Source: Medakamo hakoo
Taxonomy: Eukaryota; Chlorophyta; Trebouxiophyceae; Coccomyxaceae
Assembly (NCBI GenBank): GCA_026636295.1
Contig: CP089458.1
Span: 496,001 to 560,000, forward strand
Length of the DNA: 64,000 bases
Direction: 5' to 3'
The notes under the pieces are model-generated. The model saw only the letters and a list, made by a program, of their open reading frames with translations. It ran no database searches and had not been told where the DNA came from. This document shows positions 1-8,471 of the stretch, one piece after another (position 1 is the stretch's first letter; each line of letters starts with the position of its first letter). The translations under genes and the position numbers were made by a program.

Positions 1-1223
1 CGCGCCGCGCCGGGGCCGAGGCGGGAGGGCGGGGGCGGTGGCGCGGGCTGCGACGCCGCCCGCCCAAACGCCGGGCTGCCGGCCTCGCCGCCGGCGCGCG
101 GGCTGAGAACGTGGCCGCTGTCCAAAGACGCGGACGACGCGGAGGAGGCAGCCGAACTGACGCGCGGCAGGGCCGTGCGGACGCGCAGCCCAGCCAGGCC
201 GACGGGCCACCCTGCTGCGGCGGGCGGTGGAGAGGCGACGGCGCCCTCCTTCGCCTCCCCATCCGGCGGCGGGGAGGACGAGGACGGCCCGCCGTCGTCG
301 CACGTCTCTTCCTCGTCTTCCGCCTCGCCTTCGTCCTCAGCGGGAGCGCGGCCAAAGGGACTGCACCCAGCACCGCCGGCGGGCGCGGAGGCGGGCGTTT
401 TCGGAGGTTCAGGGTGGGCGGCGGCCGTCGAAGTGGACGGACGGGGCGCGGCGGCGGCAGCGTGGTGGATGACCACGCCCTGCCAGGGCGAGAGCGGCAG
501 GATGGAGGAGGGCGGAGCGGGTGGTGGTGGAGGCGGTGGCGGCGGCGGCGGCGGCGGCGGTGCCGCGGCCGCGACCGCCGCCTCCACCGCCGCCTCCACC
601 GCCGCCTCCTCCTCCTCCGTCCCGCCGCCCTCACCCCGCAAAATGCCGGCCAGGCGTTTGAGGACGAGGCGGTCTAAACCAGGCAGGGCGGTGGGCGAGG
701 CCGCGGCGGGCGTGGGCGCCGCCGCACCGGTGGGCTCGCCGCCGCCGCCGCCGCCCACTTCCACCGCGTCCAGCAGCGTCGTCAGCGCGGCCAGCACAGA
801 CCCGCGCGACTGGGCCAGCAACGCTGCGGCCGCCGCGCGCAAGGCCGGCGCCGTATCGGACGGGCCACCCGCCTCCGCGCCACCACCGCGCCTGCTCCCA
901 AGCTCCCGCTCGTCCCGGCACCGGCACACGGGGCAGGCGCGCGACACGCGCCGCCAGCGGAGCAGGCAGGTGGAACAGTGCGGGTGGCCGCACGCCAGGG
1001 CGAGGACCCCGCCGTGCGTGCCGGCCGGCTCGCAGCAGATGGGGCAGGTGATTGATGGTGCGGCGGCGGCGTCGCCCGGAGGGGGAGCGGAGGCGGCCGC
1101 CGAGTCGAACGCCGGGGCGGTGGTCGGCGGACCGTCGGGTTGGCGGGGCGTCGGAGCGTCCGCATCGGGCGACGCGCACAGCGGGCCAGAGGCGCACGCC
1201 ACGGCCTGCGCCTCTGGATCCAT
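1..1223 (-). CDS. RING-finger (C3HC4) protein, 3' end beyond window
   Basis: Probable ubiquitin E3 ligase. The frame opens at the ATG at 1223 and stays open past position 1, so the C-terminus lies outside the window (at least 407 residues seen). A complete C3HC4 RING sits at residues 60-100: C60-x2-C63, C78-x-H80-x2-C83-x2-C86, C97-x2-C100. The N-terminal 59 residues are Ala/Pro-rich. Beyond the RING lie a short amphipathic stretch, a poly-Ala/poly-Pro region near 530-620 and an acidic Glu/Asp run at about 300-340. It has no intron in the part seen and points away from the fibrillin-like gene at 1585. The RING is certain; substrate and location are unknown. Longer open frames on other frames here are composition shadows. 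Confidence 0.75.
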   Translation of the reverse strand, partial: MDPEAQAVACASGPLCASPDADAPTPRQPDGPPTTAPAFDSAAASAPPPGDAAAAPSITCPICCEPAGTHGGVLALACGHPHCSTCLLRWRRVSRACPVCRCRDERELGSRRGGGAEAGGPSDTAPALRAAAAALLAQSRGSVLAALTTLLDAVEVGGGGGGEPTGAAAPTPAAASPTALPGLDRLVLKRLAGILRGEGGGTEEEEAAVEAAVEAAVAAAAPPPPPPPPPPPPPPAPPSSILPLSPWQGVVIHHAAAAAPRPSTSTAAAHPEPPKTPASAPAGGAGCSPFGRAPAEDEGEAEDEEETCDDGGPSSSSPPPDGEAKEGAVASPPPAAAGWPVGLAGLRVRTALPRVSSAASSASSASLDSGHVLSPRAGGEAGSPAFGRAASQPAPPPPPSRLGPGAA

Positions 1224-1584
1224 AGCACACACACTCAGCTACGCTGCCCGCGGGCTCAGATCGCGACCAGCAGCCGTGGTCGTGTCCCGGCGAGGTGGCC
1301 AAGCCTTTCGAATGCACAGCCTGGCGCTGACAAGCGGGTGGGGAGTCGCGCGCGAGGGTTCTTCCGCTTCTCCCCGGCTCCGACCCGCGGTGTGGGCGAA
1401 GAGCTGGCTGCCCTGCCCAGGCGCGCAGGGCAGGGACGGCGTGGCGGCGTCGCCTTCGCCCCGGGCCAGCACAGCAAACTGCGCGCGCGGGCCGAGCGCG
1501 CACGAGGAAATTTTTGGTTTGTGTTGGGGCGCGAGCGTTTTTCCACTAGGCCTTTTTCTTCCTCTCCCTTTCACGGCCAGGGAG
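1224..1584. promoter_or_regulatory. Head-to-head intergenic region, RING gene / fibrillin-like gene
   Basis: This is 361 bp between two start codons facing away from each other, so both promoters should lie here. The plus side ends in a T/C-rich tract (about 1540-1575) just before the ATG. I see no clear TATA box and no other coding signal. Confidence 0.4.
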
Positions 1585-2361
1585 ATGCTCGCCACCCCTC
1601 TCCTGCGGCCGCCGGCCGGCGTGCCGGGTCAGAGAAGGTCCCGCGTACCCGTCGCGCCGCGCACACAGCCGGGCCTGAGCCGTCCAACGCGCCCGGCGGC
1701 CGCCCCGCGCACCTGTCCATCGGCGCACCCCACCACCCTCAACGACGCCGAGGCGTCCGCCCTGGCCGCTTTCCAGTCCGCCGGGGGCGTCGCCGACGCC
1801 TCCGCCCGCGCCGTGTCCATTCTGCGTCAAGCCGGCACAACTCGCGACGCCGACGGCGACGCGGTGCTGGGCGCGCTGGCCCACGCCCTGACAGCCCCAA
1901 CCCCGCTGCCCGGCGCGCGCCCGGCCACGCCGGACACGCTGTCCGGCGCGCCCTGGCGCCTGGTGTACTCGTCGCCCGCGCCCATCCCGGCGTGGCGGTA
2001 CATCCCCGTCCCCGAATTCTTCACGGTGCCGCCGGCGCCGGTCTCGCTGTCCAGCGACGTGGGGCCGGTCGTGTTCAACTTTTCGGGCAGCGGCCAGTGG
2101 CAGCCGTCGCCCTCCGGCCCTGCCGCCGACGCGGCCTTGGACTTTTCCTTCTCGCGCGTCGACGTCCAGTGGGGCCGGGACGCGGCCGGGCCGTTTTTCA
2201 CGAGGGCGCTGGGCCCGCGCCCGCCGAAAACGTACCGCTTTTTCGCGTTACTGCCCGGCGGCGGTGGTGGCGGGGGTGGCGTCGACGTGGTGGGCGCGCG
2301 GTCGAGTGGTGGGGCGTTGAGCCTGCTGGCCCGGCCGGCGGGCGGTGGGGGTGGGCGGTGA
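1585..2361 (+). CDS. Plastid lipid-associated protein / fibrillin-like
   Basis: This single-exon frame of 258 residues begins at ATG 1585; the frame runs further upstream but there overlaps the RING gene antisense, so this start is chosen. The first ~45 residues are rich in Arg, Ala, Pro and Ser like a chloroplast transit peptide. The following domain has the fibrillin (PAP) pattern: a helical stretch, then WRLVYSSPAP, RYIPVPEFFTV, and a late FFTRALGPRPPKTYRFF, closing with a Gly-rich tail. Fibrillins bind lipids in plastoglobules and thylakoids. The match is by pattern only; the domain is short and the Gly-rich C-terminus (about 2255-2361) is low complexity. It lies on the same strand as CHL27, 251 bp upstream of it. 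Confidence 0.55.
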   Translation: MLATPLLRPPAGVPGQRRSRVPVAPRTQPGLSRPTRPAAAPRTCPSAHPTTLNDAEASALAAFQSAGGVADASARAVSILRQAGTTRDADGDAVLGALAHALTAPTPLPGARPATPDTLSGAPWRLVYSSPAPIPAWRYIPVPEFFTVPPAPVSLSSDVGPVVFNFSGSGQWQPSPSGPAADAALDFSFSRVDVQWGRDAAGPFFTRALGPRPPKTYRFFALLPGGGGGGGGVDVVGARSSGGALSLLARPAGGGGGR

Positions 2362-2612
2362 GTGCTGTTGCTGAGAGAGAGATGAAGAGGAAGAAGAAGA
2401 CGAAGAAGAAGCAGGCGGTCCCCTCCCGCACCCCAGGCGATGAAGACAGACAGAGAGAGAGGGAGAGAGCGTGCGGATGGGCTGTTGCGACAGCGCCCGA
2501 CCCGCCCGTCGCACTCTCCCTCTCACACTCGCGACACTTCCCTCGACGAAAACCTTCGTCCCGCGCGCTCTGCCGCCGTACGCCGTCCCACCCCTCACCC
2601 GCCCGCCCAAAT

Positions 2613-4522
2613 ATGCCCGCCCAGGCCATGGCCCGCTCTGCCGGCGCGTCCACGCGCGTGGCGGCCCCGCGTTCGGCCCGTCTGGCGCCGACTCGCCGCT
2701 CGCTCTCTGCGCCTCGCGCCGCGACGCCGACCGCCGAGGAAATGGGCTTCAAAGAGATGCGCAAGGGCATCAAGGTGCGTCCTGATCCAACGGCTTACTG
2801 CGGACCGCCCGGAGGGCTTAGTATGGGGGGAGAGGGCCTCGGCGCGCCCGCCGCCGCGGATCTAGCGTCCACATGCGGCGACGAGCCTGGCGCGACGAGC
2901 GGGTGAGGCGACGCGGCCTCGCCTCTCGCCGCGCATCCCTGCTGGCTGGGCCGCCCATGCCCTCCCGCCCGCTCCTCGCCTGTGTCGAAGAGACACTGGC
3001 GCACGCGACCGAAGCGACAGATTTCTCACCCGACCCTCGGCGGCCCCTCCCTCAAACGAATGCAGGAGGCGGCCGCGGAGACGATTCTCACGCCGCGTTT
3101 CTACACCACGGACTTCGACGAAATGGAAGCTATTTTCTCGCTCGAGAAGAACCCCAACCTTGACGTTAGTGACCGGTGCATGCGCAGGGGGCGCTTCGGG
3201 GGGAGGGGGCGGCGAAAGGGGACGTGAAGGTCGTTTGAGGGTGGCGCGACGACGCGCCCGACGACAGCGATGCCTTATCCTGACCGCCCCCGCCCTTCCA
3301 CCCCACCAGATGACGGAAATCCTGGCCATGCTCAAGGAATTTAAGACCGACTACAACCAGGTGAGTGTTTAGACGCGGTGTATGGGCTCCCTGGGGTGCG
3401 GCCGGCGATTTGTTTGCGAGTCGCGCGCCGTCGCAGCGCCACGACGGTCCGACCTTACCCACCTCCCACCTTCCCCCATCCCACACCAAAACAACACAGA
3501 CCCACTTTGTCCGCAACGAGACGTTCAAGAAGGCCGCCGACTCCATCCAGGGCCCGGCCCGGAAGATCTTCATCGAGTTCCTGGAACGGTCCTGCACCGC
3601 CGAATTCTCCGGCTTCCTGCTGTACAAAGAGCTGGCCCGCCGCCTGAAGAAGACCAACCCGGCCGTCGCCGAGATTTTCGCGCTCCTGTCCCGGGACGAG
3701 GCCCGCCACGCCGGCTTCATCAACAAGGCGCTCGCCGACTTCAACCTGGCCCTGGACCTGGGCTTCCTGACCAAGAACCGGACGTACACGTGAGTTTTGG
3801 TGTCCCCGCACCGATTTTTTTTTTGCCTTTCCGCCTCTCAGCTATTTTCCCCATCGTATCGGAGCTTTTCTCCATGCCTCACGCCCACCCTCTCCCTCCA
3901 CTCCCTCCCCCCCACCCCATCTTTTTCCGCGCGCAGGTTCTTCAAACCCAAGTACATCATCTACGCGACCTACCTGTCCGAGAAGATCGGGTACTGGCGC
4001 TACATCTCCATCTACCGCCACCTGCAGCGCAACCCGGACAACCAGCTCTACCCCATTTTCGAGTACTTTGAAAACTGGTGCCAGGACGAGAACCGCCACG
4101 GCGACTTCCTGGCCGCCGTCCTGAAGGCCAAGCCCGAGTGGCTCAACGGCCCCGTCGCCAACTTCTGGTCCCGCTTCTTCACGCTGTCCGTGTACGTGAC
4201 GATGTACTTGAACGACCACCAGCGCACGTCGTTCTACGAGTCGCTGGGCCTCAACACGACTCAGTTCAACCGCCACGTCATCATCGAGACCAACAACACG
4301 ACCGCCCGCCTGTTCCCGGAAGTGCCGGTGATCGACGCCACGTTCTGGGAGCGCATGGACAAGCTGGTGTCGCTCAACTCCGAGATGGTGCAAGGCGCGA
4401 CCGGCCTGAAAAAGGCGTCGCTGCTGGTCGGCTTCGCCACCACGCTGCTGGGCCTGTTCCTGGGCAAGTTTGCCAAGGGCGGCTCCGTGGACGTCGAGCC
4501 GTCCCTGGTGGCCCAGTACTGA
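2613..4522 (+). CDS. CHL27: Mg-protoporphyrin IX monomethyl ester oxidative cyclase, di-iron subunit
   Basis: CHL27/CRD1 (AcsF) forms the isocyclic ring of chlorophyll in the plastid. Five exons fit: 2613-2774, 3066-3164, 3310-3360, 3500-3789 and 3937-4522, giving 395 residues. The first ~45 residues are a transit peptide. The mature protein follows the family closely: [89 protein letters not shown]. The two ExxH iron-ligand motifs are at E171-H174 and E252-H255. Exons 2 and 3 are very small (33 and 17 codons). The intron 4 splice rebuilds a Thr codon across the junction. GUN4, which acts earlier in the same branch, lies two genes downstream on the same strand. The identification is secure. 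Confidence 0.97.
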
Positions 4523-4964
4523 TCTTTGCGTGCGTGTGTGCGAGAGAGAGAGAGAGAGAGATGGGCGTGTGTGCGAGTGAGACAAAACGGCAGGAGAGAG
4601 AGAGAGAGAGAGAGTGGGGTGCGGGATGGTGAGAAGCAACGTTTTTTCTTTTTCTTTCCCTTTTTCTGCCTTCTCTCTCTGCTGAGGAGAGGCGAGGGAG
4701 TGTGAGTGTGTGCGTGCGTGAGACCGTGTAAAACGACTCGCTCGCTCTGTTTTTTAGGGCCGAAAAAAATGGAAGGCACAGGCGGGAAGAGAGAGGAGGG
4801 GGGCGGCGGGTGCCATCGTTCCCCGCCACCAGAGAGTGAGGCCAGGTTGGAGGCGCGCCGACGCTCAGTGGTGTTTTTTTTTTCGTTCGCCGCCGGCGCG
4901 CAGGCCGCGACAGCCCACCCGTCTCTCCAGTCTTTCTCTTTCTGACTGGGCAGGACAGCCGGCC
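4523..4964. other. Intergenic: CHL27 3' region and promoter of next gene
   Basis: This 442-bp stretch has no gene. It holds two (GA)n tracts (4541-4560 and 4593-4614) and a TGTAA at 4727-4731, the poly(A) signal typical of chlorophytes, 205 nt after the CHL27 stop. A C/T-rich tract precedes the ATG at 4965. Confidence 0.5.
4541..4614. repeat. (GA)n dinucleotide tracts
   Basis: Two short runs of GA/AG repeats (4541-4560 and 4593-4614) are separated by about 30 bp in the CHL27 3' region. Confidence 0.9.
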
Positions 4965-6734
4965 ATGTCGACCGGCGTGTCCGGCCTGCTGGGTGACCTG
5001 GCCCTGGCGCCGCCAGACTGGCCCAAAGGGTTGGAGGTGCGAGCGCGGAGAGGCGACGGCCTAGCTCCGCGGCACTGGTGCTCCCTCCTTCGCTTTCACT
5101 CTCTCACGCCCCCCGCACGCAACACAACTCAATTAAACCAGGTCGTCCTCGTAGACGACGCGCATACCGCGGCCGCGCTCGCCGACCAGATGCGAGGCAT
5201 GGAGTATGAAGGTGAGGGTGTGGGAGAGCGCAGAAAAAAAAACGACGCATCGTCGGCCTGTCGCTCGCACGGGGGGGACTGTACCTCGCACCCCCACCGA
5301 CCTCGCACTCCCACCATCCCTCAACGCCCACCTCCATTCCCATCAACGCCTCCCACAGTCGAGGTCGCCACCTCCGCCCAGGCTGCAGAAACCGCCATGG
5401 CCACGCGCCGCCGGGACATCCTGGTCGTGGCGGCGGGCCTGTTGAGCCCGGGCCTGGCCGAGTGCGCGGCCGCCAACGGCGTGCCGCTGCTGCTGCTCAC
5501 GCCCGCGGCGGCCGCCGACGGCGCCGGCGCGACGCCCTCCACGACCGCGTCTTCCGGTGCCGCCGTCTGGGATGCCCTAGACGCGGGCGCGGCGGGCGTT
5601 CTCCACCAACCCGTTCCCCCCGCCCGCCTGCGCACGCTGTGGCAGTTTGCCGCGCGCGCGGCGGCCGGGCGGGCGTCGTCGGGGCGGGCGCCGCGGACGG
5701 TGCTGACTGTTCGACGCACGTCGGCCGAGGGTGGACGAGCCTCCAGCGACGCGGGGCGGCGTTCGTCAACAGGAACGTCCCGGCCCACGGCGCCTTCCGT
5801 CCCCGCGACGCCCGCGACGTCGGGCGGGGACGGGAGTGGCGGCGGCGGGCCGACTGCGCACGGTGCCGCCGCGCCTCAGCCGCCGCCGCCCGCCCACCAG
5901 CCGCCGCGCCGGGGAGGCCAGGCCACCGCCCGCGTGGCGGCCCGGCGGGCGGCCTTGGCGGCCGCCGCCGCGGCCGAAGCAGCGGCCGAAGCCGCGGCCA
6001 AGGCCGCGGCCAAGGGCAGGGCGCCCGTTCCGAGCCCGCCGGAGGCGACGAGCAGCGGCGAGCCGCCGGCCGAAGGCGCGGCCGGCGCGTCGTCCGCCGC
6101 GCCCACGCCGCCCCGGCCGGGTCGGCCGCACACGCCGGCCCGGCCCCGGCGCCGGGTGTCTCCGCTGGAGCAGGCCGCGCCGGCAGCGCCAGCCGTCCCG
6201 GCGTGTGTGTGGGGCACGCCCGCTGTGGGGGTGGGCGGCGACCCGTCCGCCGCCGTGGCGCTGGGCGTGCCGGCGCAGGGACCACCAGCATCCGCTCTCC
6301 TCGCCTCACCACTGCCAGCCCTGCACCACCCGCCGTCGTCGTCCTCGCTCGCCGCCGCCGCGGCGGCCGCCAGCCCCGGCGCGGCTGGTCTCTTGAGCGT
6401 CACCGGCGCGCCGGCCACCGCGGACGACGACGAGGTCGCGGCGCTGGCCGCGGTTTTAGACCCGCTGGGAGGCGACGCCAGCCCGGCGGGGAGTGGTGGG
6501 GAAGCCTGGCCGCCGGCCCTGCACACGCCGGCCGACACGCCGCCGCCTCCTGCGCTGCCGCTGCCGCCGCGCGCCGCGACAGGCGCGCCGCCGCTGGGCT
6601 TGTCCCTCAAAAAATCGCGTTCCCTGCTGGACATGATCAATGCCCGCCTGAAGGGCATTGTCGCGCCCAGTGCTGTGGTGGGCGGCGGCGGTGGAGCGGG
6701 GGACGTGGTGTTGGGCGTGCCGCCGCCGCTGTGA
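4965..6734 (+). CDS. Pseudo-response-regulator-like protein (degenerate receiver domain)
   Basis: Three exons (4965-5036, 5142-5211, 5359-6734) give 505 residues. Residues ~25-150 read as a two-component receiver: VVLVDDAHTAAALADQM, then VEVATSAQAAETAM, then ILVVAAGLLSPG, LLLLTPA, DALDAGAAGVLHQPV, ending in LWQFAARAA. The paired Asp after strand 1 is present, but the phosphoacceptor Asp after strand 3 is replaced by Ala, and the Lys before the strand-5 Pro is replaced by Gln. It should therefore not be phosphorylated, like plant pseudo-response regulators. The rest is a long Ala/Pro-rich linker with a short conserved-looking segment LSLKKSRSLLDMINARL near the end. I see no CCT or MYB (GARP) DNA-binding domain. 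It lies between CHL27 and GUN4 on the same strand. Confidence 0.6.
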   Translation: MSTGVSGLLGDLALAPPDWPKGLEVRARRGDGLAPRHWCSLLRFHSLTPPARNTTQLNQVVLVDDAHTAAALADQMRGMEYEGEGVGERRKKNDASSACRSHGGDCTSHPHRPRTPTIPQRPPPFPSTPPTVEVATSAQAAETAMATRRRDILVVAAGLLSPGLAECAAANGVPLLLLTPAAAADGAGATPSTTASSGAAVWDALDAGAAGVLHQPVPPARLRTLWQFAARAAAGRASSGRAPRTVLTVRRTSAEGGRASSDAGRRSSTGTSRPTAPSVPATPATSGGDGSGGGGPTAHGAAAPQPPPPAHQPPRRGGQATARVAARRAALAAAAAAEAAAEAAAKAAAKGRAPVPSPPEATSSGEPPAEGAAGASSAAPTPPRPGRPHTPARPRRRVSPLEQAAPAAPAVPACVWGTPAVGVGGDPSAAVALGVPAQGPPASALLASPLPALHHPPSSSSLAAAAAAASPGAAGLLSVTGAPATADDDEVAALAAVLDPLGGDASPAGSGGEAWPPALHTPADTPPPPALPLPPRAATGAPPLGLSLKKSRSLLDMINARLKGIVAPSAVVGGGGGAGDVVLGVPPPL

Positions 6735-7088
6735 ACAGGGAGGGGATGGGATGGAGAAGATGGACAGGTTGGTCCTTTTTTTTTTTTGCTGCCGGGGCTC
6801 CTCTCAGCCCGGCTGGAGCAAGCACACTGAACAACGATTGGTCGCTTCTTTTTTCTTGGATGTGAGGCGGTGAGGTAGTGAGGGACGGCGCGTGGGCGCG
6901 TGCGATTTTGTTACCAAGCAACACCCACAGCACGGCGCGCAGTTGTGTGCGAGGGGCAGGCCCGGGTAAGATAAAGCAAGGGTGAGGTCGGGAGACGTGA
7001 GCGTCGTCGTGTCTCGTCGCCTCGAGGCCACTCACTCCTCCTTTTCAAGGCGTGCCCGGCGCCGATCCCCGCTCGTCAACACTCACCC
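6735..7088. other. Intergenic: 3' of pseudo-receiver gene, promoter of GUN4
   Basis: This 354-bp stretch has no gene. It contains a T-run near 6778-6787 and an AT-richer patch (gataaag, about 6970) that may belong to the GUN4 promoter. Confidence 0.4.
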
Positions 7089-8177
7089 ATGTTCATGTTG
7101 GCGTCCTGCCCGGGCGTTCGGACGCCCTGCCGGGCGTCGCCGGCGTGCCGGCAAGCCCAGGCCGCCGCACGGCCCTCGCCCGTCGCCCGCGCGACGGCCG
7201 GCTCCGGCGGCGGGATCTCAACGTCCGTCTCCCTGGGCCCGCCGGGCCCTGGCGGCGCCTCTTCTTCCCCGTCTGCGGGGCTCTCCTCCTCCTCTTCTAA
7301 AGCTGCGGCGGGGTTGAGCCTGGACGAGGTCGACATCACGTCCGAGGTGAGGGGAGAGAGAAAACGCAAAACGCCTCAATTTCTAGCCGATAACGCGTCG
7401 GAAAAAAGCGCGCGCCCCGCCCTGCGCCCTACCTCACGTCCCCACTCCCTACACTGACAGGCTGGCATCAACTGGGCCCCACTGCGTGACGCCCTCGCGT
7501 CCGGCAACTTCCGCGCGGCAGACGACGAGCACCGCGCCCGCCTGATTGAGTTGGCGGGCCCGGCCGCGTCGGAGCGCGGGTGGGTCTACTTTTCCGAAGT
7601 CAAGTCCATGCCGGCGACCGACCTCCGCGTCATGGACGCCCTGTGGCGGGCGGCCAGTGGCGGCAAGTTTGGCTTTTCCGTCCAGCGCGAGGTGAGTTGG
7701 TGAGGGAAGCGCAACCGCCACGCGCGCTCGCGCCCTCTCCCGTCCCGACCTCTCGTCTCACCTGCTCTCTCCCTCTCTTTCTCACCTCCTCAACGCACAT
7801 TCAACAGGTCTGGCTCCAGAACCGCAAGCGGTGGGACAAGTTCTTCAAGGCCATCGACTGGGTGGTCGGCGAGGACAACAACTACCGGTGAGTGGATGGG
7901 GGCGGGTGCTCTCTCCAAAAAGGGACGGAGAGAGAGGGGAAGGCGACAAGACACAACTCTCTCACGCCCGCCCCACCCCATCCACGCCCTCCACATCAAC
8001 AGCAAATGGCCCGCCGAGTTCAAGTACGAGGCCGGCGCGGCCAAGGGCCACCTCCCCCTGACCAACGCCCTGCGCGGGACGCAACTGTTTGAAGCGATCC
8101 TCGAACACCCGGCCTGGGAGACGGCGCCGCAGGGGTCGTCCGCGTCAGCTGGCAAGGCCGGGCCGGACTGGCTTTGA
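7089..8177 (+). CDS. GUN4: GUN4, tetrapyrrole-binding activator of Mg-chelatase
   Basis: GUN4 binds protoporphyrin IX and Mg-protoporphyrin, stimulates Mg-chelatase and takes part in plastid-to-nucleus signalling. Four exons (7089-7346, 7461-7691, 7808-7887, 8003-8177) give 247 residues. Exon 1 encodes a transit peptide and a Ser/Gly/Pro linker. Exons 2-4 carry the GUN4 core: LRDALASGNFRAADDEH, then FSEVKSMPATDLRVMDALW, GGKFGFSVQREVW, RWDKFFKAIDWV, and KGHLPLTNALRG. The order and spacing match the family along its whole length. The C-terminus adds about 25 residues after the core. It lies 2.6 kb downstream of CHL27 on the same strand. Confidence 0.95.
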
Positions 8178-8471
8178 GAGCGTGTCGAGAGAGGGGGGTG
8201 TGATGTGTGCGTGAGTGTGTGCGTGAGTGTGTGTGCGTGGTGTGGTTGGGCGCGCGCGGGGCCGTGAGCGAGAACGAGAGGGAAGGTGGAGGTGGTAAAG
8301 AGAGAGAGCCGACTGAGAGAACGCAAACACTCCCTCTTCTTTCCTTTTCCGGCACACGAAAACAGCGGGGAACCCCCTCCCCTTCCTCCCACGCGCACGG
8401 GCGCTGCTTGAGGGGGAGAGGCCGCGCGCTTGACCGTTTGAGGCGCGCTCCCTTGCGATTGAAAAGCAACC

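Noticed and set aside
175-1584. Upstream part of the plus-strand frame ending at 2361
   Set aside because: It is antisense to the RING gene, whose C3HC4 pattern is complete on the minus strand. The fibrillin-like protein only needs the part from 1585.
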